From Lanius collurio (taxonomy: Eukaryota; Chordata; Aves; Passeriformes; Laniidae), in contig JACBWW010000071.1 of assembly GCA_020086605.1 (NCBI GenBank), positions 1,526,218-1,590,217 of the forward strand: a DNA stretch of 64,000 bases. Direction: 5' to 3'. The notes under the pieces are model-generated. The model was not told where the DNA came from. It searched no databases and saw only the letters and a program-made list of their open reading frames with translations. The translations under genes and the position numbers were made by a program. Below, piece by piece: positions 1 through 12,300 of the stretch (position 1 is the first letter of the stretch; each line of letters starts with the position of its first letter).

Positions 1-198
1 CAGGAGCCCCCGGAGAGGCCGGGAGAGCCCCCGCGGGAGCCCCTGGCCGAGCCCGGGTACCTGGCGCTGGCCCGCGGGCTGCTGGCCGGCGGCGCTCCGG
101 CCCGCCGCAGCCCGACGCCCGCCCGCCCCGCCGGGGAGCCCGCGGGGGACGGAACCAGCGATAGGGATGATCTGCTGGGGCAGCTGATCCGAGACCTG
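1..198 (+). CDS. FBXW8: FBXW8 exon 1 (partial)
   Basis: Frame 1 is open from base 1. It encodes a Pro/Arg/Gly-rich, probably disordered N-terminal region ending [11 protein letters not shown], which matches the stretch just before the F-box in vertebrate FBXW8. The donor is CTG|GTAGGG and the exon ends in phase 0. The exon is very GC-rich and lies in the gene's CpG island. The true start codon is upstream of the window. Confidence 0.9.
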
Positions 199-300
199 GT
201 AGGGCTGCGCGGGGCCGGGGGCGGCCCTGGGGCTGTGCCGGGGCCGGGCCGGGCCCCAGGCGGGGAGGGCGGCCGCGGTGGGGCCGGGTAGCGGAGCACG
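1..300 (+). promoter_or_regulatory. FBXW8: CpG island over FBXW8 exon 1
   Basis: The first 300 bp are extremely GC- and CpG-rich and then fall abruptly to AT-rich intron after about 340. This is the 3' half of the promoter-associated CpG island; the transcription start is outside the window. The start of the intron (about 200-290) carries many G-runs on the coding strand. Confidence 0.75.
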
Positions 301-3300
301 CAGAGGGGCTCGGCTGAGGGGTCGCTGGGAGGCGGCGAGCAAAGGCCACGTTGAATTTAGGTTCCTCTGTGCTTGTTTGTAACCTCAGCTTCTGAATGTA
401 TATCCTCTTATAAAGTCAAAATCTGCTGGTCCTGTGTAATGGCACAGGGTGGGATTGTTGGGGTGTCCTGTGCAGGGCCAGGGGTTGGGCTCGATGATCC
501 TCGAGGGTCACTTCCAACTCGAGGTACTCCATGGCTCTATGAAATAATATTTTTTTCCTCTTTAAGATTTTTGTTGTTTACTCAGGCAGTTTGATACGCA
601 TGCAGTAGTTAAGGATATCCTGCCTCCTGATGCAGCAGTGTAGTAAGAAAACAAGCTTTAATTCTTTAAATAAAGGAGTTAATTTGGAAATAGTCTTAAA
701 TACAGTTCCGAACCAGATAAAAGTTATTTTGGTAAATCCTCTAAATGCCATAGAGATTTTATTTACAGTATAGGAAAACTAGGGGGGAAACACATTTTCT
801 TCTTTCTCACTAACCTCACTATGACTAATTACTCTTTGCTTAAAAAAATTAAAAGGAACAGATTAAGTTTCTGTCTGCAAGGCACAAATTAATCCATTTA
901 CAGAATTAGTGCTCCATTAGCACACAGGAGCCCGAATCTGTCTCAGAGGGGCTGGTTGTATTTGAGTTTTGGATTCATTCCAGTAGACTTTTAGACAGGC
1001 TGGTGCTGACTTAACATCCCCGCTTCCTTGTGCTGAGGACAAGCTGCTGGGATTTTGGGGGTGTGGGAAGACCTTGATCTGTCCCTAATGTTAGGACTGC
1101 ATTAGAATGGAATCCATATGAGTTTGTGCTCTGTTCTTATGTCCACTGTTTGCCTTCAGAACCTCAGGCAGATCCCAAATCGGGATCATCCCCCGCCTCT
1201 TGGCACTTTCCTAACCTCCATTCCTTTGTTTCTTTGTAGGTCTCTTCTACAGCTACTCCTCATTTAAACCTGGACCCTTTGCAGCAAGAAAGTAGAAAAA
1301 AAAAAAAAGGCAGTTCTGGGTTGATTTGAAGCAGGGTATAAACTGCTTGATCTTGCAGATCAGTTGATGAAAAGCCTGCATAGCTGTTTTTTGCTCTTTT
1401 CCTTAAAATACCGTTGGTGTAGAGTGTTGTGTCAGCACTGCTGTGTCTGCAGGCCCTCAGTCCTTCCAGTGAGACCTCTGTGTACATCCAGACAGCCCAG
1501 GATCTGCTGCTTGGACCTGAGTCAAGTCCAATTTGGAAGGAGCACATCCATGGTGGGTCCGTGCCTGAGCTCATAAGCCTGGAGCTAATAATCCTTGCCC
1601 AATGGCTCCTCTTATTTGTTTGGGCAGCCTGTGGCTCCAGAACGGTTCCGTGGCTCCTGGATCCGAGCAGGATCACATCTGGCCAGCTTGGAGCCTGCCT
1701 GCATGTGGCCATGGAGATGTTCCCTTTGTGTTTTTCTTTGGTGTCCCCGTTGGAAATGCATGAGATTTAAAGCACACGAAAGCAAAAGAGTCTTCCTGCA
1801 GATCTGCAGCAGGGAGTGGAGGGAAAAGGAGCTGTTTGTGCAGGGAAACTGTGGGTATGGAGAGAGGGGAGCAGCAGGGTTGGCTGCAGGGCCTGCTTTA
1901 AGTAACTTTAGAACAAGTGGGAGGTTCCAGTGTGTATAAAGTGATGTTTTGTTGCTAAAAAGGCCTGGTGGGAGCATTGCCCATATTTGTGTTTTCTAAA
2001 CACTTGCCCAGAGTAGAATATCTTTTGCATTTAAAACCACACCACCACATTATGTTGTGATTTCCCTGAGTAACTCTGCTTTAAATAAACCCAGAATATC
2101 CTTTCTGTTCTACTTTGGTGCTGCAAAGGGCCCAGATTTGAATGAGAAGGAGTAGTTGTAGAAGAGACCAACAAAGAAACAAAGGTATGAGGATTAGGGA
2201 AGCACCAAGAGGCAGGAGATGATCCTGCTTTGGGATCTGCCTGAGGTTCTGAAAGCAAACAATGGAGCTGGGTTTTAACTGAGCAGCTGATTTTGTGCAT
2301 GAGGATTGACAGACAATGATCAGGAGCACCTGGGTGGGGGACAGAAACCAGAAAAAACATCAGAGAGCAAAACTGATGGCATAGAAATGGTCAGAATCAG
2401 CTGATTTTACTCATTTTCTATTACATAGTATAAAAATTTTGAATGTCCAGACAGGATAAGAGAGAAGACAAATCTTGTTGTGATAACTGCAGAAAGAAGA
2501 TGTAATAATTATGTAGTTAAACCAAACAAAACACATCTAGGAAAAGTCTATGTGCTGCATTTAGCTGTTAGCTAAAATTGATGGATTTGGCTTTAAATTT
2601 TTGTTTGAGATGCTCAATCAAGTAAAGGAGGAACATTTCATATTAAAAAGACATTTTTATGTTACTAATGAAAGAAACTAACATCACCTCCGTTCTGTTT
2701 TATTTAAAATATTTGTTCATTTTTTCCATCATGTGGGTTTGAAATCTTATAAGTGAAATTAATAATGGGCACGTGTCTTCAAAGTGCTTATTTATTGGGT
2801 CTTTTTGGCACTGAAACCTTTGCCAAACTGTTTTACTAGAACTTGTGTCTTGCCTTTCTCTGCCCTTTGAAGGGCCATGAAAGAGGGGAGAGGCAGAATA
2901 ACTGCTGATGTTTTCATGGAGCTGTGATGGCACTGAGGACACACCATGGTAACTTCTCCTGCTGTCAAACTGTTAAAGAAGCCTCACAAATTATTTTCTG
3001 CTTTTTCCTTTCCAGAATGAAATCAATGAGGTTCCTTTCTTCGATGTCCAGCTGCCTTACGAGCTGGCTCTGAAGATATTCCGGTACCTGGGCAAGGCTG
3101 AGCTGGGAAGGTGTGCTCAGGTAAGTGCTGCTGGCAGTTTGCTGCTCTGATACTGCTTAAAATTGGCAGAAATGGTGAAAAAACAGGCACCTCGATGTAG
3201 GACAGGGGGGTGGTAGCCCAAGGAACTCAGCTGGTTGTGCTTTCACTTACAGGAAACAGTTCCAAAGCTGAATATTGAAAAAGTAATGGTACATGAGCTG

Positions 3301-6300
3301 GGTTTACAGCTGCACTTGAGCAGAGTTAAACAAAACATCTGTGGCTTGGGCAGAGGCGAAGCCTTAAAATTAAAAATAAATAGTGCAAAGATATTTTGAT
3401 TCGAGTGAGTGTGTTTAGAAGCATTTTTGATTCAAATGAGTGTCTTGCTGCAGTATTTAGAATTCAGCACTTGGCAGTGCTCAGGGCATGGCAAGAGCTG
3501 CTCCTCACACTTTCCAGTGTGACATTGGAACCACAGACATTGGAGTAGCAACTTTTTGTCTGCAGTATTTTCATGTGAGGCTAAATTCTTAAATGACCCT
3601 GATTTCCTCCCCACCAGCCCTGCAAGGGGTTTATATTTTTCTTTTCTGATACTTTCAGGTAATGCTCTCAGCAGTCAGTACTCAGGCATGGTCTGTAATT
3701 TACGTGTAGTTGTAAACTGCCTGTCTCTTCAATAGCTTTGCTGAAACACTCACACCACATTCTGCTTGGGGTTGTTCAGCCCACACTGTTGGGCCTCTAT
3801 TTCCTTTCTTCACACACTGGATGATGAACCCCCTCTCTGAATGAGTCTTTAAAGCAAACCTAATTGGCAAGGGCTGATTACCCTGTGAAATCAAGCAGAA
3901 TATTGTGGATAGAATTCCAGCTTGTCCCATGGCCACTGTTTCAGGTTCCAGGCTGGTGGTCATTAGCTCTTAGTATACAAAGCACATCTTGCAACTTCAC
4001 AAAAATCCAACCAAAACCATTCTTTGTGTTACAAGTCTAGGGCATGGCTTGAGTGGAAGAGGAAAATGTTAATGTGTGAAAAGTGAGAAGTAACAGACAG
4101 GGTCTGTTGAGGATGGTAAACTAAACAGAAATACTCTGCAAATGGCCCAGGCTTCGAAAGGAAATTGGGCTTTTAATGTTCAGTATGAGCTGTTGTGATG
4201 TTAAATAGCTACAAGTGGCTATTGCTTAAATCTTTGACTTGCTAATGCCTTTTAGGAGCAGGGACTGTTAAAAGAGAGTTAATTCCTCGTTCAGGCTGCT
4301 GTTGCAGAGGAGAAAATTCTCTGGGATTATTTTTTGATGCTGTCCAGGACACTGAAGCTTTCAGATATGCTCACATTTCTGTCCCTTGAGGTACAGATAT
4401 GCCATCAGTAAAGGTCAGAACCCATGACATGGCACAGGGTTGCATTTTTGAAGTGGATTAGTTTATTCTTTCACTCTCTTTTTCCTCCCTCTTTAGGCAT
4501 GATCAGTTTACCTCATGGCATAGTGAAAAGATTGGCTGGTGGAGGGCTGCTCCTTGGCCCTGTGTTTGGGGCTGCACTGGATTTCTCTCTCCTTCACTTT
4601 GCTTTTTAGCTTGTACCTGTTCTCATAAGATGTGTTTTAACACTGAGACAATTTTCCACATTTCTCATTCTCCTCTTCCCAAGTCATTGTTCCTGTGTGG
4701 CAGCTGACAGGTAGCTGAGCAAGTGCTCAGTGTTTTACAGGGCTTTCCCAATCAGATGAACATGCAGTGCAGAGCTGGCTTCTTTTTAAGGGCTCAAATA
4801 AAAAGCAGAGCCATAAAAATGAATAGCATTTTCATTTTTCTCTTGGTGGTTTTGTTTTTGAAGGGGGGGAGCCCTCCTCTGTTCCATGGAAAACCCCGCT
4901 GCTTTATGGCGTTATCCTAGAAAGGGTTTTTTTATTGAGGTGCCTTGGGATTTCAGTGAAATTGGGCCAGTTGGTGGAATTGGCATCATGATCCATGTGA
5001 GTGCCTTTGGAGAAAACCTGTTTGCTTAGTTCTTTATGCCAAATTGGTAACCAGCTAACAGCAAAGGAGCCTGACTGCAGAGCCTCTCTGAGATTTAATC
5101 ACACCACAGACTGTCTGGAGAACTTTAATTTCACCTTGATATTTCCCTCTCCCTCGCTCCCCCACAGCTTTTCTTTGATTTTTGGAATTTGGCCTATAAA
5201 ACACAACCTGTCTGTGTGGCACTGGAAATACAAAAGCCTGTAAATAGCAATGTCCTCAGTGCCTGAGCTCTGTAGGGTCTGCAGTAGGGAGCTGACATTC
5301 AGTAGCACTCACCAGACCAATCCCTGTTGTTATCCCACGTTTGGAATTCAAGGAGAAAAGTATCCAGGGCACAGAACAGACCAGAGTGGTGCAGAATTTT
5401 CTTCTGTGAGCACCTTTTGATTGTGTTCTGACCACTGGCAGAAATGTCTGTGCCATGAGTGACTCTCCTGTGAGTATGAGCAGGTTTAGGAACAGTCACT
5501 CCTTCCCTCCTGGTCGTGATGTAAAGGGAAAAGAAAAGCCATGCCTTGGGACACCACCAGTGTGACAACCTGAAATGGCCTTGGGTTAGTTGGGGTTGAT
5601 ACTGTAGGTATCAGCATAAAGGTACCAACCTTTATGCTGTCAGCTTTGGGATGAGGGGACATGTCTGAATTCAGCAGCACTGAATTTTGGTGTTTTGTTT
5701 CTGAACAGATCAGTGGGAAAATCCCTTGACCTGTTAGGTTTTCATCTTAGAGAAGGTTTAGAAGTGTTTACCAACACAGGAATTGTGTATGTATCTGGGG
5801 CAAGGGAGACTGTTTCTAGGAATTTAGGAGTGAATTGTTGTGCATAAATCAAGAATTTCAGCTGCTTGCCTCCAGGGCTTCTGGAATTGTCAGACTGTTG
5901 AGGCTTTAATATTTATACATTTACAAAAAGAAACTTGAATGTATTTTTTTGAGCATGGTTTTGCATCAAGGTTGTTCATGGGTAAAAGCAGTCATCCATC
6001 CTCCTCGTGATTCACAGAGAGCAGAGAAATGGATGGATAAGGATATCCCTGCCCTGGGGGCAGCAGGGGGGATTCTGCCCCACTCAGGTGAGACCCCACC
6101 TGCAGAGCTGCTCCCTGCACTGGGATCCCCAGAAGGACCTGGAGCTGCTGGAGTGAGACCAGAGGAGGAGGTGGTCCAAGGCCTGGAGCCCCTCTGCTCT
6201 GGAGCCAGACTGGGAGAGCTGGGGGTGCTCACCTGGTGAGGAGAAGGCTCCAGGGAGAGCTCAGAGCCCCTTGCAGGGCCTGAAGGGGCTCCAGGAGAGC

Positions 6301-9300
6301 TGGAGAGGGACTGGGGACAAGGGCTGGAGGGACAGGACACAGGGAATGGCTTCCCAGTGCCAGAGGGCAGGGCTGGCTGGGATATTGGGCAGGAATTGTT
6401 CCCTGGGAGGGTGGGCAGGCCCTGGCACAGGGTGCCCAGAGCAGCTGTGGCTGCCCCTGGATCCCTGGCAGTGCCCAAGGCCAGGCTGGACATTGGGGCT
6501 GGGAGCAGCCTGGGACAGTGGGAGGTGTCCCTGCCATGGCAGGGGTGGCACTGGGTGGTCTTTAGTGTCCCTTCCAGCCCAAACTATTTTGTGCTCAGGG
6601 CTGTGAGCAGAAAGGATGAGCAGCTTCCCTCAGAATGGGTTTGGATTAAACACTCCTTGGCACTGTTTGCTGTACTGAGCTCAAAGTCCAGCTAGTTCTA
6701 ATTGAGGCCCCTGGTCTCTGCAAATGAGCCTTGACTCTGCCTTTGTGTGTCTGGGGAAGAAAATAAACCTAGTGAAATAAAAACCATTATCAGATGCAGA
6801 GGGATGAATAAACCTTCATTAGGATTTGAGCCAGTTGATTTAGATGGGATTAGAAGAAATTTTGAATTTGATGGAAGAGGTGGGGTATTTTAGGGGAAAA
6901 AATATCCCCCAGGGGCAAAACCAAATAGCAAAGCCTATGTCAGCAAAAGCCTTTGAAGTCCTTCAGAACATTATTACTTGCTGAACTATAAAATATAAAA
7001 CTGTCCCTGTGTGGAGCTCAGGGAAACCCAAACTTTCTTTGCTGAGAACAGTTGTAAAAAGATAATAGGAACACTGAAGACAAAATTAAATTCAGGACTC
7101 CAGATCTATAAACAAGTCTGTAAGATTTTGTCATTGATCCTTGCTGGAGTTTCTGCATAGTTTAGATTTGGAAACAGTTTTAACAAGAGCTTTGCACATC
7201 TCAGCTCCTCTCCAACACCCAGCGTTTGGGTGCATGTGAATAAAACCATAATGCCCTGGCTTTTGGGGCCTCACCTGAAACTCCAAGTCAAGCAGATCTA
7301 ATAAGGCTGACTTGAAGCCAATGGCTGGTTTTAATGCTGCAGCTCACAGTGGTGCTGTAAAGTGAAATGCTTGAGACTCTTTATTAGTGATTTCGTGCAG
7401 CTGAGCCTCGCTCAGTGGGGTTTTACAAGGGGTTGGCATGCGAGTTTGGGGCTGTAAGAAAAGGCTGGGTTAGGGACCCTTTGGAAATCCAGGCTTGTAA
7501 AGCAGCAGGGTTCGCTGTAATTTGATTGAAAAAAAATCAGGATAGGATAGGATCTTTATTCCCCCTGAAAGTTGAAAAGGCAGTAGAGATTTTATGTAGC
7601 TCCCCCCCCCTTTTCTTTTGTTTTACTGTCTTTATAAAATGCTTTTAAGACCTTGAATCTTGAAAGGTCTGTGCAATATTGTCTGTTTTGGCAGACTCAA
7701 AGGTGTGTGTTTATTTTTGATTTTTATTTTGGAAAGCAAGGCAAAAGCTGGCCTGGTTTGGCTGTGCTTCCCTGTGCATGTGCTTGGCCTGTCCCTGTCA
7801 GGAAAATGTGCTGCTGTTTGGGGAGGGGGCAGAGGTTCTGCTTGGGGAGCTCCTCTCCTGCTCCACAGCTGCTCTTTTGGTGTGTCAGCAGAAAGCTGGT
7901 TTAGGTTTCTTTTTTTATTCTTGGAGCAATAATACAGATATTTATCCCACTTTCAAATCAAATTGAGAGCAAATTCCTAATGGTTTGAATTTGGGATTGC
8001 CTTTTCGGTGCTTTTGATGTTGCTGAGTGTGTCCCTCTAGGGACAGGAGCACTCAGCACTGCTTTTGGATGCCAGGGTGATGTGTATTGCTGGAGAAGCC
8101 TCAGTGCTGGTTCTGTCATTTCAGGGCATTGTTATTGCCCTGTGCAGGTTGTTTCCTTTGTCAGAGGATGGAAGGGGATTGTGTCTCCCTGCCAGTTTGC
8201 ATCGAGGTCTCTGGGTGATTAAGAACATTCATTCTGCTGCATTTGGATATTCCTGTTGGAGCACTGCTCTTCTCTGTAGGTCTCAAATCTTAAAAACACT
8301 TGCAGATGACTCAGATCACCCCTTTTTTTCATCATATTAAACATTTTGTGTGTGTGTGACTATGGAAGAAATGGCAAATAAATATAAAGACGTGGTCCTG
8401 GGAGAGTTTGTGTCCATAGGAGGCTTGGATTCTTGGCATAATCTGGGGACTGAAACAAACATTAAATGCTTAATTGTGACTTACTAAAAATGATGTCAGT
8501 CTCAGAAGGTTGTTTTAATCTTTTTAGAAACAGAGCACAATTGATTGCTGCTTTCACCAGTCATGGTTTTCATTGGTTACGTCTGTTTTTTTAAATTAAG
8601 AATTACAGAGGGGGAAAAAAAAAAGCTACTTAAGTTGGCTCTTACCTCTTGAATCTTTAATTCTGAGCCCACAATTGATTGTGATGAAGCTGTTCTCTCT
8701 GGAATGGGCAGCAACTTGAGGCTGCTTGAAAAACTTAATAATTCATTCCTATTTATGCATACCGTAATACAATAGGTTATAAATCACTAATGTCATAGCC
8801 CTAATCAGGCATTGTCAGTGGGACTTCAGAGATATGGTGCTGTGATCTGAGAGGGTTTCTTAGCTACAAATATGAAAATAAATTCATGTTTTTGCTCTAA
8901 GCTCACAGTTCCATGTTAATTGTTTGCTTGCTGCTTTTCCCTTCAAAATTTTCCAGTACACTGATATTGGGGGTTGACAGTATGGCCACTAAACTGGTGT
9001 CCATATTATGAGTATAAACTCAGTTATTTCCCAAAGAACCCGCAGAAAACAAGTATTTTGTTAAAGGTTTGGGGTTTTTATACACTCAGTTGTTTAAAGA
9101 GTGAACACATATATTTGTTTAAGTAAAAATTTTGTCTCATTGCAGGCCTGTATTGATTTATATGTTTATATTTCAGATGCTATTTAATGTTTTATATCAA
9201 ATCTAATTTTTACTTTTAAATTGATGAGAGATCCATGTATGAACCTTGATTTCTAGGTCAGCAAGACATGGAAAATCCTTGCAGAGGACGAAGTGTTGTG

Positions 9301-12300
9301 GTACCGGCTGTGCCAGGAGGAGGGATACCTGTTGGATATGAGCATCTCCGACCATTCCTGCTGGAAACTCGCCCTCAAAAACTGCAGAGCCAGAGAACAC
9401 ATGCTGAAAACCAACTGGAAGGTAGGAGGGGATTTCCTTAAAGAGATCCAGGTGCTGTGGAAAAATGGGAACCTGGTTTGAGCAAGTGGGAGAGGAGAGT
9501 TGGTGGTGTGTATTGCAGCTCCTTTTTGCCAGCTGAAAGGTGCTGGGGGGTTTTGGGTTAGGAGTGTTTTCTCTCAGCAGCAGGAGCAAAGCTGGGAGCT
9601 TCCCAGCAGCAAATTTGGGTGGGTGAAGGAATGGGAACCCCAACCCCTGTGTCCTCTCTGCAGAACCGCGTGGGCGCCGTGAGCCAGCTGCGCTACGAGC
9701 CCGGCAGGGTCCTGTGCGACGTCCACTCCTGCAACGGGGTCGTCATGGCCGGGTGAGCAGCGGGCTGGGCACTGCCCACTGCCCCTTTGACAGAGTGTGT
9801 AATGCCCACTGTGCCTTTTACAGTGTGTAATGCCCACTGTGCCTTTAACAGAGTGTGTAATGCCCATTGCACCTTCTCTAGAGTGTGTAATGCCCACTGC
9901 CCCTTCTCTAGAGTGTGTAATGCCCACTGTGCCTTTTACAGAGTGTGTAATGCCCACTGTGCCTTTAACAGAGTGTGTAATGCCNAAAGCAATGTTCACT
10001 TAAATGACTTTCCAGTGATTTCTCTGAAAAATGAATTATCTCTTCATGAAACTGTGAGCATGTATTTGATAAAACAACATGGGGAAATCAGAATTCAGCT
10101 GTTTGAATTTAGCTGGTTAGTAAATGAAAAGTTTAGTGGATTAGAACTCAAAAATGATGTTATATTTTGCTGTTTAGTGCTTTCACACTGCTTTGTCTCA
10201 ATTAGATAAATGGTAAATATCAAACAAGGGGCCTTCAAGTTGTAACTGAAACTTCTGAGGACATCAGCAAACTGCAGGGAAATACATTCTGTGCATTTGG
10301 GAAGTATTTAGGATATTGAGGAATTTGTTGGGGTTTTGTTGTTTGCTGTGTTTTTATTTTTTAAATCCAACCATAACCATCCCCTGTCTCTCCCAGCTTA
10401 TAAAATTGTACTTAATGGCATTGTGCTTTCAAATTTGTCATAAAAGTGTAATGAATCTGGTGATCAATAGCAAACTGTTGCATTCTTTCGGTACTGAAGA
10501 GGTAATTTAATAGCTGAGGTTTACAAAGTCAATTCTCCTCTCAGTATAAATATCAATTATCTGTTACATTTAATGATTCTCTCTCCAGTTTCACAAACAC
10601 TTGTGTGCTCAGCTTTGCATGGGAATAATCAGTGATTACAGAGAGACTTCTTGTGTGTCTGAGCTGAGCTGGTGTGTGAGTTTGCAAGGCCTGAGAAGTC
10701 AGTGGTGCTCCAAATGCTAATCCACATCTGTGGGGCATTTCCCAAGGTTTTTCTGTGCAGTGGCTTGGGACATCACTTATCTTTCTTCTGTCTCAGTTGC
10801 TGCACTGGAGGCTCAGGGCTGCTCAGTTTTCCACAGGTTTTTTGGTCATAACTCCCTCAGGCACTCCTGGGGCTCCAGCCCCTTCCCCAGCTCTGTTCCC
10901 TTCCCTGCTCCAGCCTCTCTCTCAAGGTCCTTTTTGTCCTGGGGGGCCCAGAACTGGACAGAGGATTGGAGGTGCCCCAGGAGTGCCCAGTGCTTTTCCC
11001 TGGGACACCCAGGTGCCTTTGGCCTTCCTGCCCACCTGGGCACACCTGGACTCGTGTCCAGCTGCTGTCACCAGCACCTCAGGGCCTTGTCCACCTTGTG
11101 CAGCCACTCCTCCCCAAGCCTTGAGCATTCCATGGGGTGGTGGTGGCTCAGGGTAGGACCCAGCACTTTGCCTTGGTGATGTCCTGCTCCACAACTTCCC
11201 GTGGCACTGAGCTCAGGCTGACAGGCCAGTATTTCCCTGGATCTTCCTTCCAGCCCAGCTTCTGATGGGGATGATAGTTGCTGACTCCAGTCCCCTGGGT
11301 AGATGACCTCCCTGCTGGAAAGGATGGGAAGTGGCTGGGTGAGCTCTGCCCTGCTCCCTCAGGGAGGGGCAGATCCCATCCGGCCCCATGGGACTGTGTG
11401 TGTCCCCTAAGTGCTGCAGGATGCCAGCCATTTCCCCTGGGTCATGGGGGCTTCGTTCTGCTCCCTGTCTTCAGCCTGGGTATCCTGAGGACAAGAAGGC
11501 CTTAATTCCCTCAGCCTTTTCCTCGTCCTTTGTCACTGTTTCTCTCTGATCCAATAAAGACAGAGATTCTCCTCAGCAATCCTTTTGTTGCTGATGTATT
11601 TATAGAAACATCTTTAATTCTTTTTCTGGCAGTAGCCAGATTAAGTTCTAGTTGGGCTGGTTGGAGAGAGGAGCTCTATCTGCAGAGAGCAGGAGTGCTG
11701 GGGCTGGTGTGTTTTGGGAATTATGGATCAAGCCTGGAATCACTGATTGATTTGAACCTGTGCTGGGCCTCATCTTGTCATCTTCGCTGTCCTGCTTCAA
11801 ACTCTGCTACAAAGTGGAATCAGTTTTATTTTAGTTGCTGTAGAGCCTTTGAATCTTTCTGAAAGGGAATTTGTACAGGTTGTGGGCAGAGTGACTTAAA
11901 CCAGCAGCCCCGGCTGTGATTTATAGGGGCGCAGTTTCGACGAGTTCAGGAGCAGCTCTTGATTACCCTGCGAAGGAAGCAAAGACACACTCCACAGAGA
12001 AATGCCTCTGTTCCAGGCACTCTCCACTTCTCCCCACACTGCTGCCCAGGCTGAAGCCAGGAGATGGCAGAATATCAAGGATTGATTAAGTGCAACCTGA
12101 GCTGGGAGTCGAAGGTGGCTGCGAGCAGCTCCCTTTGTGCGAGCGCGGCGCGGTTGCTGCCTGACATCAGATAATTCAATCTGGCCTGCACGCAGAGCTT
12201 CTTGTGTTTGTCATTAAAATTTCATCCCAGTGGTTACGAGGCTTGTTTTCTGGGTCAGCCCCTGAATCCCTTTTCATTTGAGCCAGTGGTGGTTGTGGTT

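Larger units (their letters stand above)
199..3015 (+). other. FBXW8: FBXW8 intron 1
   Basis: 2.8 kb. It holds the end of the CpG island, a short CR1 3' end at 437-541 and a pair of inverted copies of an approximately 195-bp sequence (1142-1336 and 2074-2266). The remainder is unremarkable AT-rich intron. Confidence 0.8.

Noticed and set aside
9773..9984. Regularly spaced repeats that could suggest a CRISPR array
   Set aside because: The units are contiguous with no unique spacers, in a vertebrate intron. It is a minisatellite.
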